From: Prevotella sp.
GTDB lineage: Bacteria; Bacteroidota; Bacteroidia; Bacteroidales; Bacteroidaceae
Reading direction: 5' to 3'
NCBI GenBank assembly: GCA_016901395.1
Contig: JAEAMQ010000012.1
Location: 1 to 64,000, forward strand
DNA length: 64,000 bases
A program made the translations under genes and the position numbers. Shown piece by piece: positions 35,174 to 43,532 of this stretch. Every line of letters starts with the position of its first letter. Within the stretch, counting starts at the first letter, position 1. The notes beneath the pieces are model-generated. The model ran no database searches, had not been told where the DNA came from, and saw only the letters and a list, made by a program, of their open reading frames with translations.

Positions 35174-35182
35174 GAGAATAAA

Positions 35183-35248
35183 CAATAAACGGTTGTTGTT
35201 TAGGCAATAAACGATTATTGTTTAGACAATAAGCCGCTATTGTTTAGG
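35183..35248. repeat. 22-bp array, three palindromic units
   Basis: Units at 35183, 35205 and 35227, each 22 bp. Every unit contains an inverted repeat (CAATAA-ACGA-TTATTG in the middle one) followed by TTTAGG or TTTAGA. It lies between the GT2 and transporter genes. Confidence 0.8.
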
Positions 35249-35293
35249 CATTAAAGATTAAAGGATTAAGATTTAATCATTAATGGTTGAAGT

Positions 35294-36625
35294 ATGAACA
35301 AGAAACTCTGGTGGTGGATACCGACGCTCTATTTTGCTGAGGGTATCCCCTATTTCATCGTCAACAACATCTCCGTGACCATGTTCACGAAGATGGGAGT
35401 GCCCAACGGCGAGATGGCCCTCTTTACCAGTCTGCTCTATTTGCCGTGGACCATCAAGCCCCTGTGGAGTCCGTTTGTCGACATTATCCGCACCAAACGC
35501 TGGTGGATTCTGGCCATGCAGATGCTCATGAGTGCCGCCTTCATCCTGCTCACGCTGAGCATTCCCCACCCTGCGGCATCCGTTATCGCTGACAAGGCCA
35601 CACCCGTGAGCCTGTTTACCTTCACGCTTGTGCTCTTCATCATCACCGCCTTTGCCTCGGCCACCCACGACATCGCGGCCGATGGGTTCTATATGCTGGC
35701 TGCCAATCAGGAAGAACAGAGTTTCTTTGTGGGCATCCGCAGCACGTTCTACCGCCTCAGCAGCATCTTCGGACAAGGCGTATTGGTCTACATCGCCGGC
35801 GTTTTGGAGAAATCGACGGGCAACATTCCGCATGCCTGGCAAATCACGATGGCCATCTCTGCGGCCCTGTTCAGCGGACTCACGCTATACCACACCTTCG
35901 CCGTTCCGCGTCCGTCGACCGACGCTCCGCGCCTCGAAGGGTCGTCCAAGGGCCGTGCACAGGAGATCATGAGTGAGTTTGGGCGCACCTTCGCCACCTA
36001 TTTTCAGAAGCCGGGCGTATGGCTTGCCATCGTCTTCATGCTGCTCTACCGACTCCCAGAGGCGTTCCTGCTGAAGATGGTCAACCCGTTTCTCCTCGAC
36101 ACCACGGCCGACGGCGGCCTCGGACTGGGCACCGACGAGGTGGGAATCGTCTATGGCACCATCGGCGTGCTGGCCCTCACCATCGGCGGCATCATCGGCG
36201 GCATCGCGGCATCTCGCTGGGGACTGCGCAAGGCGTTGTGGCCCATGGCGGCCTGTATGACCCTGCCGTGCATCACCTTCGTATATCTCAGTATCGCTCA
36301 TCCCACGAGCTTGGTCACCATTTCCACTTGTGTGGCCATCGAACAGTTTGGTTATGGCTTCGGCTTCACGGCCTACATGCTCTATATGATGTATTTTTCC
36401 GAGGGCGAGTTTGTCACGGCCCACTATGCCATCTGTACCGCATTCATGGCCCTGAGTATGATGATCCCGGGCATGTTCGCCGGTTATCTTCAGGAAATGG
36501 TGGGCTACGAGTGGTTCTTCTGGATTGTCATGCTCTGCTGTCTCGCCACCGTCGTCATGACTTTCCTCGTTCGCCGCCGCATCGACGAGAGTTACGGAAA
36601 GAAGAAATCAGTTGGTCAAGAATAA
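35294..36625 (+). CDS. AmpG-like MFS transporter, candidate MurNAc transporter (MurT type)
   Basis: 443 residues with about 12 hydrophobic segments. LWWWIPTLYFAEGIPYFIVN at the N-terminus and SATHDIAADGFYM, with acidic residues in the fourth helix, are AmpG-family features. Its neighbours are a MurK-like kinase and MurQ. The same three-function cluster (transporter, kinase, etherase) in Tannerella forsythia was shown to take up N-acetylmuramic acid. So it most likely imports MurNAc or a small muropeptide through the inner membrane; this is inferred from the family and context. The GxxExxY element separates it from the kinase. Confidence 0.85.
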   Translation: MNKKLWWWIPTLYFAEGIPYFIVNNISVTMFTKMGVPNGEMALFTSLLYLPWTIKPLWSPFVDIIRTKRWWILAMQMLMSAAFILLTLSIPHPAASVIADKATPVSLFTFTLVLFIITAFASATHDIAADGFYMLAANQEEQSFFVGIRSTFYRLSSIFGQGVLVYIAGVLEKSTGNIPHAWQITMAISAALFSGLTLYHTFAVPRPSTDAPRLEGSSKGRAQEIMSEFGRTFATYFQKPGVWLAIVFMLLYRLPEAFLLKMVNPFLLDTTADGGLGLGTDEVGIVYGTIGVLALTIGGIIGGIAASRWGLRKALWPMAACMTLPCITFVYLSIAHPTSLVTISTCVAIEQFGYGFGFTAYMLYMMYFSEGEFVTAHYAICTAFMALSMMIPGMFAGYLQEMVGYEWFFWIVMLCCLATVVMTFLVRRRIDESYGKKKSVGQE

Positions 36626-36634
36626 ACAAAAACA

Positions 36635-36753
36635 TTTTCTCCGCTTGCCTTTGGCAAATCTTAGAATATCTGGAGAATATCTTTTCTTGGATGTCAATGC
36701 TCATCGCACAATATCGTTTGGACTCGCAAGCGAGTCTTATCTTAAAATATCTG
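36635..36753. repeat. Left 119-nt arm flanking the GxxExxY gene
   Basis: Reverse-complement match to 37187-37305 at roughly 80% or better by eye. It includes 25 identical bases around the self-complementary core GACTCGC-AA-GCGAGTC. It starts 9 nt after the transporter stop and ends 10 nt before the GxxExxY ATG. Confidence 0.85.
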
Positions 36754-36763
36754 CCCCACCCCA

Positions 36764-37171
36764 ATGGTTAAAGAAGAATACAAAGATGATATACGGCAAA
36801 TCATTCGCTGTGCGTTTGATGTCTACAATGAATTACATGGAGGCTTGATGGAGTCTATTTACGAATCTGCCATGATTTTTGAACTACTCCAAAAGAAGTT
36901 TATTGTGGAACGGCAAAAGGAGATTGCCATACACTATAAAGGCGTTTTATTAAGCAACATGCTACGAATGGACATGGTGGTCAACAACAATATTGTCTTG
37001 GAATTGAAGGCAACGGACAGTATTGAGGCCTCTCACCGCAAGCAACTTTTCACCTATTTGTCGTTGACTCACATGCCCATTGGCTTACTCATCAATTTCA
37101 ACAACAATGGAAATGTGGTCTTTGAGAAATATTGGTACGATGCGGACACCAACCGTTGCCATGCGTTTTGA
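36764..37171 (+). CDS. GxxExxY protein, PD-(D/E)XK nuclease-like
   Basis: 135 residues. The defining GxxExxY motif is GLMESIY at 27-33. Asp70 (RMDMVV) and Glu80-x-Lys82 (VLELKA) form a complete PD-(D/E)XK-type active site, so nuclease activity is plausible but unproven for the family. It has no signal peptide, and its AT content is visibly higher than that of its neighbours. The gene lies exactly between two 119-nt inverted repeats, inserted between the transporter and kinase genes of the MurNAc cluster. It is not known to act in cell-wall recycling, and I read it as cargo of a small mobile or formerly mobile cassette. Confidence 0.88.
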   Translation: MVKEEYKDDIRQIIRCAFDVYNELHGGLMESIYESAMIFELLQKKFIVERQKEIAIHYKGVLLSNMLRMDMVVNNNIVLELKATDSIEASHRKQLFTYLSLTHMPIGLLINFNNNGNVVFEKYWYDADTNRCHAF

Positions 37172-37186
37172 GAGACAAGACGAGCG

Positions 37187-37305
37187 AAAGATTTTCTAAG
37201 ATAAGACTCGCTTGCGAGTCCATAAGATTTTCTGCGATAAGCATTTCAAGTTAAAAAGATATTCTCCGGATATTCTGAGATTCGCCAAAGGCGAGCGGAG
37301 GAAAA
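37187..37305. repeat. Right 119-nt arm flanking the GxxExxY gene
   Basis: Partner of 36635-36753. It begins 15 nt after the GxxExxY stop and ends 16 nt before the kinase ATG. AATAAAC-AA sits outside the left arm and AATAAAAAACAA at the right edge, possibly a degraded target duplication. Confidence 0.85.
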
Positions 37306-37321
37306 TAAAAAACAATAAGAT

Positions 37322-38182
37322 ATGAAAGCACTTCTCATAGCCGACAGCGGCTCAACGAAGACAGATTGGTGCCTCATGGAGGCCGGAAAGGTCATAAAAG
37401 AGGTACAGACTAAGGGCATGAACCCCTTCCAGATGACGGAGGAGGAGATGCAAGAAGAAATCAGGAAGGCCTTATTGCCCGAGTTAGACGTGACAACCGT
37501 CGAGAGTGTGTACTTCTATGGTGCAGGCTGCACCCCCGAGAAACAACCGCAGGTGGAGCGCGCGCTGAGACAATGCCTCACCATCAGCGGCACGTGTGAG
37601 GTGGCCTCCGACATGCTCGGGGCCGCGAGGAGCATCTGCGGACACGAGGCGGGCATCGCCTGTATCCTCGGCACGGGCAGCAACTCCTGCGCTTTCGACG
37701 GCAAAAACATCACCAACAACGTGTCGCCGCTGGGCTTCATCCTCGGCGACGAGGGCAGTGGCGCGGTGCTCGGTCGCACCCTTGTGGGCGACATCCTGAA
37801 GCATCAGTTGCCCCAGCACATCGTAAACCGCTTCCACGAGAAGTATAATCTCACCGCCGCCGACATCATCGAGCGCGTCTATCGGCAGAAACTGCCCAAC
37901 CGTTTTCTGGCCTCTTTCGCCCCATTCCTCAAGGAAAACATCGGCGAGCCCACCATCGAGGCTTTGGTGAAAGACGGTTTCCGCCGCTTCCTCCAGCGCA
38001 ACGTGAAGCAATATGAGGGTTGGCAGACGCTGCCCGTAGGCTTCAACGGCTCCGTCGCCGTGGTTTTCCGCGAGCAACTCGAAGCTGTGATGCAGGAGGA
38101 AGGACTACATCTCGGCCGCATCATCAAGGCTCCGATGGAAGGGCTGGCGGAGTATCACGCGAGAGGGAGAGAGAGTAATTGA
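37322..38182 (+). CDS. BadF/BcrA-type sugar kinase, candidate MurNAc kinase (MurK)
   Basis: 286 residues, ASKHA fold. The phosphate-1 loop is LLIADSGSTKTDWCL, and the second phosphate and adenosine regions are CILGTGSNSCAFDG and GFILGDEGSGAVLGR. This is the N-acetylglucosamine kinase group of the BadF/BadG/BcrA/BcrD family. Given the adjacent MurQ and transporter it probably makes MurNAc-6-phosphate. GlcNAc kinase activity is the main alternative. It is full length with typical neighbour-like codon use. Confidence 0.85.
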   Translation: MKALLIADSGSTKTDWCLMEAGKVIKEVQTKGMNPFQMTEEEMQEEIRKALLPELDVTTVESVYFYGAGCTPEKQPQVERALRQCLTISGTCEVASDMLGAARSICGHEAGIACILGTGSNSCAFDGKNITNNVSPLGFILGDEGSGAVLGRTLVGDILKHQLPQHIVNRFHEKYNLTAADIIERVYRQKLPNRFLASFAPFLKENIGEPTIEALVKDGFRRFLQRNVKQYEGWQTLPVGFNGSVAVVFREQLEAVMQEEGLHLGRIIKAPMEGLAEYHARGRESN

Positions 38183-38300
38183 TAATTGAAAATGGAGAAT
38201 TAATAATTAGGAATGAGCTGAATTGATAATTGAGAATGGAGAATTGATAATTAGGAATGAGCTGAATTGATAATTGAGAATGGAGAATTGACAATTAGGA
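38181..38300. repeat. 44-bp AT-rich tandem array, 2.7 units
   Basis: Units start at 38181, 38225 and 38269, exactly 44 bp apart, each reading GATAATTGAGAATGGAGAA then TTGATAATTAGGAATGAGC and TGAATT. The kinase stop codon falls at the first base pair of the array. The rest of the gap to 38487 shows a CTCCTTCGGAG hairpin at 38454-38464 and no gene. Confidence 0.85.
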
Positions 38301-38487
38301 TTACCTTCAAGAATAGAAAGAAGTCATTGCTTTGAGGAGATTTATTCATTAAGATTAATCTTATTGCACATCCTGGTTCCTGATAAATTCTCATCTGAGG
38401 ACAATTCAACTACATATATATTAACCCGCTAAAACGTGCCGAATGGGGCATCCTCTCCTTCGGAGGGGCCTGGGGAGACTTTCTTTT

Positions 38488-39339
38488 ATGACTCGAATTA
38501 CCGAACAACCCTCGTATTACGACGACCTTGAGAAGAAATCGGTACGCGAACTTCTCACCGACATCAACACCGAAGACCACCGCGTGGCCGACGCGGTGGA
38601 GCGTGCCCTGCCGCAGATAGAGCGGCTGGTGAGCCTCATCGTGCCACGTATGAAACATGGCGGACGACTGTTTTACATCGGCGCAGGCACCAGCGGACGA
38701 CTCGGAGTGCTCGACGCTTCAGAGCTGCCGCCCACGTTTGGCGTACCGCCAACGCTCGTCATCGGACTCATCGCCGGTGGCGACACCGCCCTACGCCATG
38801 CCGTGGAACATGCTGAAGACGACGAGAAACAGGGATGGGAAGACCTCAAACACCACCATATCTGTGAGGCCGACACGGTTATCGGCATCGCCGCCTCGGG
38901 CACCACGCCCTACGTGGTCAGTGCACTGCGCACCTGTCAGCAGCACCATATCCTCACGGCCTGTATCACCAGCAACCCCGACACGCCTATGGCGGCGGTG
39001 AGCGACGTGGCCATCGAGATGATCGTCGGACCGGAATTTGTCACCGGTTCGTCGCGCATGAAGTCGGGCACAGGCCAGAAGATGATCCTCAACATGATTT
39101 CCACTGCGGTGATGATTTGCCTCGGACGCGTGCAGGGCAACCGCATGGTCAACATGCAACTGACCAACGAGAAGCTCATCGACCGCGGCACGCGCATGCT
39201 CGTCGATGCCCTCGGCCTCGACTATGACCGTGCCCGTCGTCTGCTCATGGCGCATGGCTCGGTAGAACAGGCCTTAGAGTATGTTGCCAAACAAAAGAAT
39301 GAGCAGTCTGAGCAAGCAGAAAAGCCCCTGTCAGACTAA
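38488..39339 (+). CDS. murQ: N-acetylmuramic acid 6-phosphate etherase
   Basis: 283 residues from the ATG at 38488. MurQ splits the lactyl ether of MurNAc-6-phosphate to GlcNAc-6-phosphate and D-lactate in the cytoplasm. The SIS fold is clear: FYIGAGTSGRLGVLDASELP, GIAASGTTPYV, and the signature GSSRMKSGTGQKMILNMIST. A catalytic Glu is expected in DASELPPTFG. Together with the upstream kinase and transporter this gives a complete inner-membrane-to-GlcNAc-6-P path. The start was chosen because MTRITEQPSYYDDLEKKS is the family N-terminus. Confidence 0.95.
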   Translation: MTRITEQPSYYDDLEKKSVRELLTDINTEDHRVADAVERALPQIERLVSLIVPRMKHGGRLFYIGAGTSGRLGVLDASELPPTFGVPPTLVIGLIAGGDTALRHAVEHAEDDEKQGWEDLKHHHICEADTVIGIAASGTTPYVVSALRTCQQHHILTACITSNPDTPMAAVSDVAIEMIVGPEFVTGSSRMKSGTGQKMILNMISTAVMICLGRVQGNRMVNMQLTNEKLIDRGTRMLVDALGLDYDRARRLLMAHGSVEQALEYVAKQKNEQSEQAEKPLSD

Positions 39340-39380
39340 AGTTTCCGATACATAGTAAAATCAAAAATAAGGGCAATCTG

Positions 39381-39550
39381 GTATTTACACATTATAAAAT
39401 ACCACTCCGATTACCCATGCCAGCACAGCAACACATGCCATCTATGGTATTTATACATTATAAAATACCACTCCGATTACCCATGCCAGCACAGCAACAC
39501 ATGCCATCTACGGTATTTACACATTATAAAATACCACTCCGATTACCCAT
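39381..39550. repeat. 66-bp tandem array with hairpins, 2.5 units
   Basis: Units start at 39381, 39447 and 39513, exactly 66 bp apart. Each opens with GGTATTT-N10-AAATACC, a 7-bp hairpin. Because 66 is a multiple of three a 22-residue repeat is formally open, but it has no start signals and I do not call a protein. Confidence 0.88.
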
Positions 39551-39606
39551 TATTAAAGAACAAGGGCACTTCCCAAACAGCGTTTTCTCTCCCCCTGAAC
39601 AACTGG

Positions 39607-39984
39607 TTATAAAAACTTCGACAGCCAATGGCCGAGGGCAACGGCTATAAATCCAAAGACCAGACTGGCCAAGATGTAGAGTGCGGCAACAAAGGTGTTG
39701 TCATCCTTCAATAGTGATGCATTCTCGTTCATAAACGTAGAGAAAGTGGTAAAGCCACCACAGAAGCCCGTGGTGAGCAACAGTTTGGTGGCGGGCGACA
39801 TCATTCCACCAGGATAAGACAGGCCCGAAAGCAAACCGATGAGTAGGCAACCGAGGACGTTGACCGTGAAAGTGCCGAAAGGAAACGACACAAGGGCCAT
39901 CGCCGCAATGCCTTTAGAGATCAGGAAACGAAGTCCGCCACCTAAGAAACTGCCTGCACCGACGATGAGAAAATCCTTGAACAT
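39607..39984 (-). CDS. crcB: Fluoride exporter CrcB/Fluc
   Basis: 125 residues with four hydrophobic segments, a dual-topology fluoride channel of the inner membrane. Family motifs are visible: GAGSFLGGGLRFLIS, FGTFTVNVLGCLLIGLLSG with the conserved Asn, and TTGFCGGFTTFSTFMNE, whose Phe-box and sodium site are intact. It lies 46 nt after the gene at 40031 and is presumably cotranscribed, so no fluoride riboswitch fits directly in front of it. Confidence 0.93.
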   Translation of the reverse strand: MFKDFLIVGAGSFLGGGLRFLISKGIAAMALVSFPFGTFTVNVLGCLLIGLLSGLSYPGGMMSPATKLLLTTGFCGGFTTFSTFMNENASLLKDDNTFVAALYILASLVFGFIAVALGHWLSKFL

Positions 39985-40030
39985 GATACAAAAAAAGAGG
40001 AAAAGATATTGAAATACAGCCAGCTACAGC

Positions 40031-40573
40031 CTATGATCCTAAACGAGTCATGTGATAGCCCATACGCTTGAGCTGCATGGCAGCACCCATAAGATACATC
40101 TGATGAATAGCGGCGACGAAGGCCCGGAAGGCTTTCTCGGTGCCCGGCTCAACGGGCAAATGGCGCAACTGACTGTAGATGCGCGACGCACTCTCACTCA
40201 CTATGTCTTGCAAACGGTCGGCCTCATCGGGCTTAAGCAGCAACACCTTTTCACGCACATAGTCGTCGAGATGGTCAAAATCGATTTTATCGCGCAGGTA
40301 GACATACAGGTCGTCGACCTTGGAATAGAGTTCCCAGTCCTCGTCCCAGTATTTGGCGATGGCCATACCCACATACATCATCCAGCCGAAGGCCACCGTG
40401 GGATACTGGTTGAACTCGCGCATGCCGTCGGGCAGATAGCTTTCGCCGATCTTTCCCCACAGCGACTCGATGTCGGGAGCCTCGGGCAGGTGGTCGTCGA
40501 CCTCTTTCAGCCCCTGCAGATAGGCCACAAGATTGTCTCGAAACAATGTTTCAAAATCACTCGTTGTATTCAT
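40031..40573 (-). CDS. Hypothetical protein, 180 residues
   Basis: I do not recognise a named domain. The protein is acidic and helical without a signal peptide. It contains AFGWMMYVGMAIAKYWDEDW and VYLRDKIDFDHLDDYVREKV, and ends in a hydrophobic helix (AAIHQMYLMGAAMQLKRMGY). It resembles conserved hypothetical proteins of Bacteroidota. It is first in a unit with crcB and has a good -7 box at 40606-40613. Confidence 0.8.
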   Translation of the reverse strand: MNTTSDFETLFRDNLVAYLQGLKEVDDHLPEAPDIESLWGKIGESYLPDGMREFNQYPTVAFGWMMYVGMAIAKYWDEDWELYSKVDDLYVYLRDKIDFDHLDDYVREKVLLLKPDEADRLQDIVSESASRIYSQLRHLPVEPGTEKAFRAFVAAIHQMYLMGAAMQLKRMGYHMTRLGS

Positions 40574-40605
40574 TTTTTGCGTACACTATAACGTTTTACA
40601 AGGCG

Positions 40606-40613
40606 CAAAATTA
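40606..40613 (-). promoter_or_regulatory. -7 box of the 180-residue gene and crcB
   Basis: TAATTTTG on the minus strand, 33 nt before the ATG. Confidence 0.65.
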
Positions 40614-40636
40614 GTGCTTTTATTTGGCCTGACCCA

Positions 40637-41863
40637 CTATTTCACAATGTTTTTGCCCATAACAAAGCCTGTGGTCCATGCTGCCTGCAGGTTGAAACCG
40701 CCTGTAATAGCATCGATGTCAAGCACTTCGCCGGCAAAGAACAGGTGGGGACAACGCTTGCTTTCGAGCGTATGGCTGTCGACATCGGCCAGTGACACGC
40801 CGCCACAAGTGACAAATTCCTCACGGAATGCACCCTTGCCGTTCACCTGATAGATATCGTTGGTGAGCGTTTCCACGAGCCGGTTCTGGCCTTTCTGCCC
40901 CAGTTCGGCCCAGCGTCGGTCCTCGGCGAGGTCGATTTTAGCCAGAATATATTGCCAGAGTCGGGCGGGAAGGTTGTAGGGACGCACCGATCCCAACTGC
41001 TTCTGCGGGTTGATGATGGCGATTTCGGACAGGGCTTGCGCCACGTGCTCACGGTTGGTCTCGTTCACCCAGTTCACCGCCAGCGGCACATTGTACTGAC
41101 GTTCCTGCAGATGGCGGGCGGCATGCGACGAGAGTTTGAGTATCGCCGGACCGCTCATACCCCAATGGGTGACGAGCAACGGGCCTTCGGCGCGCAGCTT
41201 GGTAGACGGGATCGACACGCTGACGGGGTTGACCACGGTGCCCATGAGGTCGAGAAACTGCCGGTCTTTGATGTTGAACGTGAACAGCGAGGGGATGGGC
41301 GGCTCCACGGTGTGGCCCAACTGCCGCAGCGAGAGGGCATCACTCGTATGGGGCATACCACCGGTGGTGACACCCACGCGGTCGGCCAGCTCGCGGTTTC
41401 CCTGCTTGAACACCAGTTCAAACCGGCCATCTTCGGTCGGTTTAATTTCCTGCAGATGGCTGTTGGTCAGCACGATGACACCGAGCCTGCGGGCTTCTGT
41501 GGTGAGACAATGAATGATAGTGGCGGAGTCTTGCGACCGAGGGAAGACACATTGGTCGTCTTGCGTGACGAGGGCCACACCGCGGTTTTCAAACCATTCG
41601 AAAAGATTGCGATGGTCAAACTGCTTGAACAGTCGGGTCATCAGTCGGTGACCGCGGGGATAAGCCTGCTTCAGGTCGCTGATTTCCTCAAAGCTGTTGG
41701 TCACGTTGCAGCGTCCGCCGCCGGTGATGGCGACCTTGGCAAGCACCTTCGGACCGCGTTCATAAATGGTCACCTCGGCCTCGGGACACTCCTCTTTGGC
41801 AGAGATAGCGGCAAAAAATCCGGCCGCTCCCCCACCGATAATGGCTACTTTCAACTTGTGCAT
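40637..41863 (-). CDS. HI0933/YhiN-type flavoprotein
   Basis: 408 residues. The FAD-binding Rossmann motif is AIIGGGAAGFFAA at 8-20. GPKVLAKVAITGGGRCNVTN and YPRGHRLM are HI0933-family signatures, and EGPLLVTHWGMSGPAILKLS and the C-terminal ITGGFNLQAAWTTGFVMGK complete the fold. Family members are variously annotated as aminoacetone oxidase or NAD(P)/FAD oxidoreductase, and the true substrate is not settled. It lies downstream of the rubrerythrin terminator. Confidence 0.88.
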   Translation of the reverse strand: MHKLKVAIIGGGAAGFFAAISAKEECPEAEVTIYERGPKVLAKVAITGGGRCNVTNSFEEISDLKQAYPRGHRLMTRLFKQFDHRNLFEWFENRGVALVTQDDQCVFPRSQDSATIIHCLTTEARRLGVIVLTNSHLQEIKPTEDGRFELVFKQGNRELADRVGVTTGGMPHTSDALSLRQLGHTVEPPIPSLFTFNIKDRQFLDLMGTVVNPVSVSIPSTKLRAEGPLLVTHWGMSGPAILKLSSHAARHLQERQYNVPLAVNWVNETNREHVAQALSEIAIINPQKQLGSVRPYNLPARLWQYILAKIDLAEDRRWAELGQKGQNRLVETLTNDIYQVNGKGAFREEFVTCGGVSLADVDSHTLESKRCPHLFFAGEVLDIDAITGGFNLQAAWTTGFVMGKNIVK

Positions 41864-41894
41864 AAGTCTGTTGGAAGGGTCAAAAAAATAAAAA

Positions 41895-41925
41895 GCGACG
41901 GAAACCTCATAGAGATTTCCGCCGT
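41895..41925 (-). terminator. Terminator of the rubrerythrin gene
   Basis: CGACGGAAACCTC pairs with GAGATTTCCGCCG with one mismatch; on the minus strand the tail is TTTTTATTTTTTT. It separates rubrerythrin from the flavoprotein gene. Confidence 0.85.
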
Positions 41926-41995
41926 TATCGTGTGTGCTGAGGGCATCATGCCTTCATACACGTTTGTTCATGCGGGTCTTCAGGCCGCGGGAACA

Positions 41996-42649
41996 TTAAT
42001 AGTTCTCAGCGTGAACCTCGAAGAAACTCTGTGGATGATCGCAAACGGGGCATACTGCAGGAGCCTGCTTGCCAACTACGATATGGCCACAGTTGCGGCA
42101 CTTCCAGATGGCATCACCGTCCTTAGAGAACACCAGCTTGTCCTCAATGTTCTTCAACAGCTTGCGATAACGTGCCTCGTGACGCTTCTCCACAGCTGCC
42201 ACACCACGGAATTTGGCTGCAATACCAAGGAAGCCTTCCTCCTTAGCCACCTTAGCCATTTCGGCATACATATCCGTCCACTCGTAGTTCTCGCCAGCAG
42301 CAGCATCGGCAAGATTTACGGTTGTTGTGGGAACATCACCATCGTGAAGGAACTTAAACCACAGTTTGGCATGCTCTTTCTCATTGAGAGAAGTCTCGAG
42401 GAACAGAGCGCTGATCTGCTCATAACCCTCCTTCTTAGCCTTTGAAGCATAATACTGATACTTGGTATGAGCCTGGCTCTCTCCAGCGAAAGCAGCCTGA
42501 AGGTTAGCTTCCGTCTTGGTTCCCTTTAATGCCTTGGCATCAAAGGCCTGGAATTTATCAGACTTGGCGTGACATACCGGGCACTCTGCAGGTGCCTCTT
42601 CGCCTTCGTAAACATAACCGCAAACGGTGCAAATAAATTTCTTCTTCAT
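41996..42649 (-). CDS. Rubrerythrin with two rubredoxin-like zinc/iron domains
   Basis: 217 residues. It reduces hydrogen peroxide in anaerobes. An N-terminal rubredoxin-like knuckle (CTVCGY at 8-13 and CPVC at 23-26) precedes the ferritin-like four-helix bundle (about 45-170; [47 protein letters not shown] supply the di-iron Glu/His ligands). A second CRNCGH/CPVC knuckle closes the protein. Canonical rubrerythrins have one such domain; a version at both ends is less common. A strong -7 box at 42678 suggests good expression. Confidence 0.93.
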   Translation of the reverse strand: MKKKFICTVCGYVYEGEEAPAECPVCHAKSDKFQAFDAKALKGTKTEANLQAAFAGESQAHTKYQYYASKAKKEGYEQISALFLETSLNEKEHAKLWFKFLHDGDVPTTTVNLADAAAGENYEWTDMYAEMAKVAKEEGFLGIAAKFRGVAAVEKRHEARYRKLLKNIEDKLVFSKDGDAIWKCRNCGHIVVGKQAPAVCPVCDHPQSFFEVHAENY

Positions 42650-42677
42650 AATGTTCTTAATTAGTTGTATGGTGCTA

Positions 42678-42685
42678 CAAAGATA
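42678..42685 (-). promoter_or_regulatory. -7 box of the rubrerythrin gene
   Basis: TATCTTTG on the minus strand, 29 nt before the ATG. No further signal is seen in 42686-42942. Confidence 0.7.
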
Positions 42686-42942
42686 GGGAAAATATCCTTA
42701 CGTCCAAAAAGAATTGAAACTATTTATTATCCTTATGTTGTAATTTATACAGATTATAAAAAAAACAGCTATCCCACATTGTTCACAATCTGCAGAACAT
42801 CTCAACACATCACACCGTGAGACTGACGACCCACCGAAATGATGAAAACAGCAAGTAGGGGCATCAACATTTTCATTGGTAATGCTTCAACATTTAATCA
42901 GGAAATAACGGGGCAGCCCTTGCCCATCTCCGACAAAATGAT

Positions 42943-42950
42943 TAATTTTG
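42943..42950 (+). promoter_or_regulatory. -7 box of the MaoC gene
   Basis: TAATTTTG, 29 nt before the ATG at 42979. Confidence 0.65.
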
Positions 42951-42978
42951 TAGGCAGAAAGAACAATTTATTTAGAAC

Positions 42979-43443
42979 ATGAAAAAACTAATTATCAACT
43001 CTTACGAGGAATTTGCCACCCATCTTGGCAAAGAACTTGGCACATCAGAGTGGCTGCTTGTAGACCAAGACCGTATCAATCAGTTTGCCGATGCTACCCT
43101 CGACCACCAGTGGATACATGTCGATGTGGAGCGTGCCAAGGCAGAAAGTGCTTACAAAAGCACCATTGCCCACGGTTATCTCACCCTCTCCCTGCTGCCC
43201 CACATGTGGAATGAGATCATAGAGGTGAACAATCTGAAGATGATGGTAAACTATGGCATGGACAAAATGCGCTTCGGCGTTCCTGTCCTCACAGGCAGCC
43301 GCATACGTCTGGTTGCCAAATTAGCCAATATCGAAAACCTGCGCGGCATCTGCAAGGCCCACATCGATTTCGCCATCGAGATCGAAGGACAGCGCAAGCC
43401 TGCCCTCAAGGGAGAGGCGCAGTTCCTCTATTATTTCGAATAA
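42979..43443 (+). CDS. MaoC-like (R)-specific enoyl-CoA hydratase
   Basis: 154 residues, hot-dog fold. The hydratase-2 motif is FADATLDHQWIHVDVERA, with the expected Asp and His, followed by TIAHGYLTLSLLPHM. Such proteins hydrate trans-2-enoyl-CoA or similar thioesters; with the acyl-CoA synthetases elsewhere in the window the host may handle fatty acyl-CoA, but no beta-oxidation cluster is present. It is monocistronic and is followed by a long hairpin. Confidence 0.9.
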   Translation: MKKLIINSYEEFATHLGKELGTSEWLLVDQDRINQFADATLDHQWIHVDVERAKAESAYKSTIAHGYLTLSLLPHMWNEIIEVNNLKMMVNYGMDKMRFGVPVLTGSRIRLVAKLANIENLRGICKAHIDFAIEIEGQRKPALKGEAQFLYYFE

Positions 43444-43482
43444 GAACAGGCAGAGGGGTACTCTACCTGCCAAACCCAACTC

Positions 43483-43532
43483 AGCCCGCGGCATTTGTCG
43501 GCTCCCGACGGAGTCTCTCAATGTCGCGGGCT
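43483..43532 (+). terminator. Long hairpin after the MaoC gene
   Basis: AGCCCGCGGCATT pairs with AATGTCGCGGGCT (one mismatch) around a 24-nt loop that contains a smaller stem. The U-tract is weak. The rest of 43533-43830 shows nothing recognisable. Confidence 0.5.

Noticed and set aside
39417-39650. 77-residue protein made of a 22-residue repeat
   Set aside because: The frame is open only because the DNA unit is 66 bp; no promoter or start context, and it overlaps crcB.
39985-40030. Fluoride riboswitch before crcB
   Set aside because: Only 46 nt separate crcB from the upstream gene, with no matching motif.
40952-42445. 497-codon plus-strand frame spanning the flavoprotein and rubrerythrin genes
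   Set aside because: It crosses two genuine minus-strand genes and a terminator, and encodes nothing recognisable.
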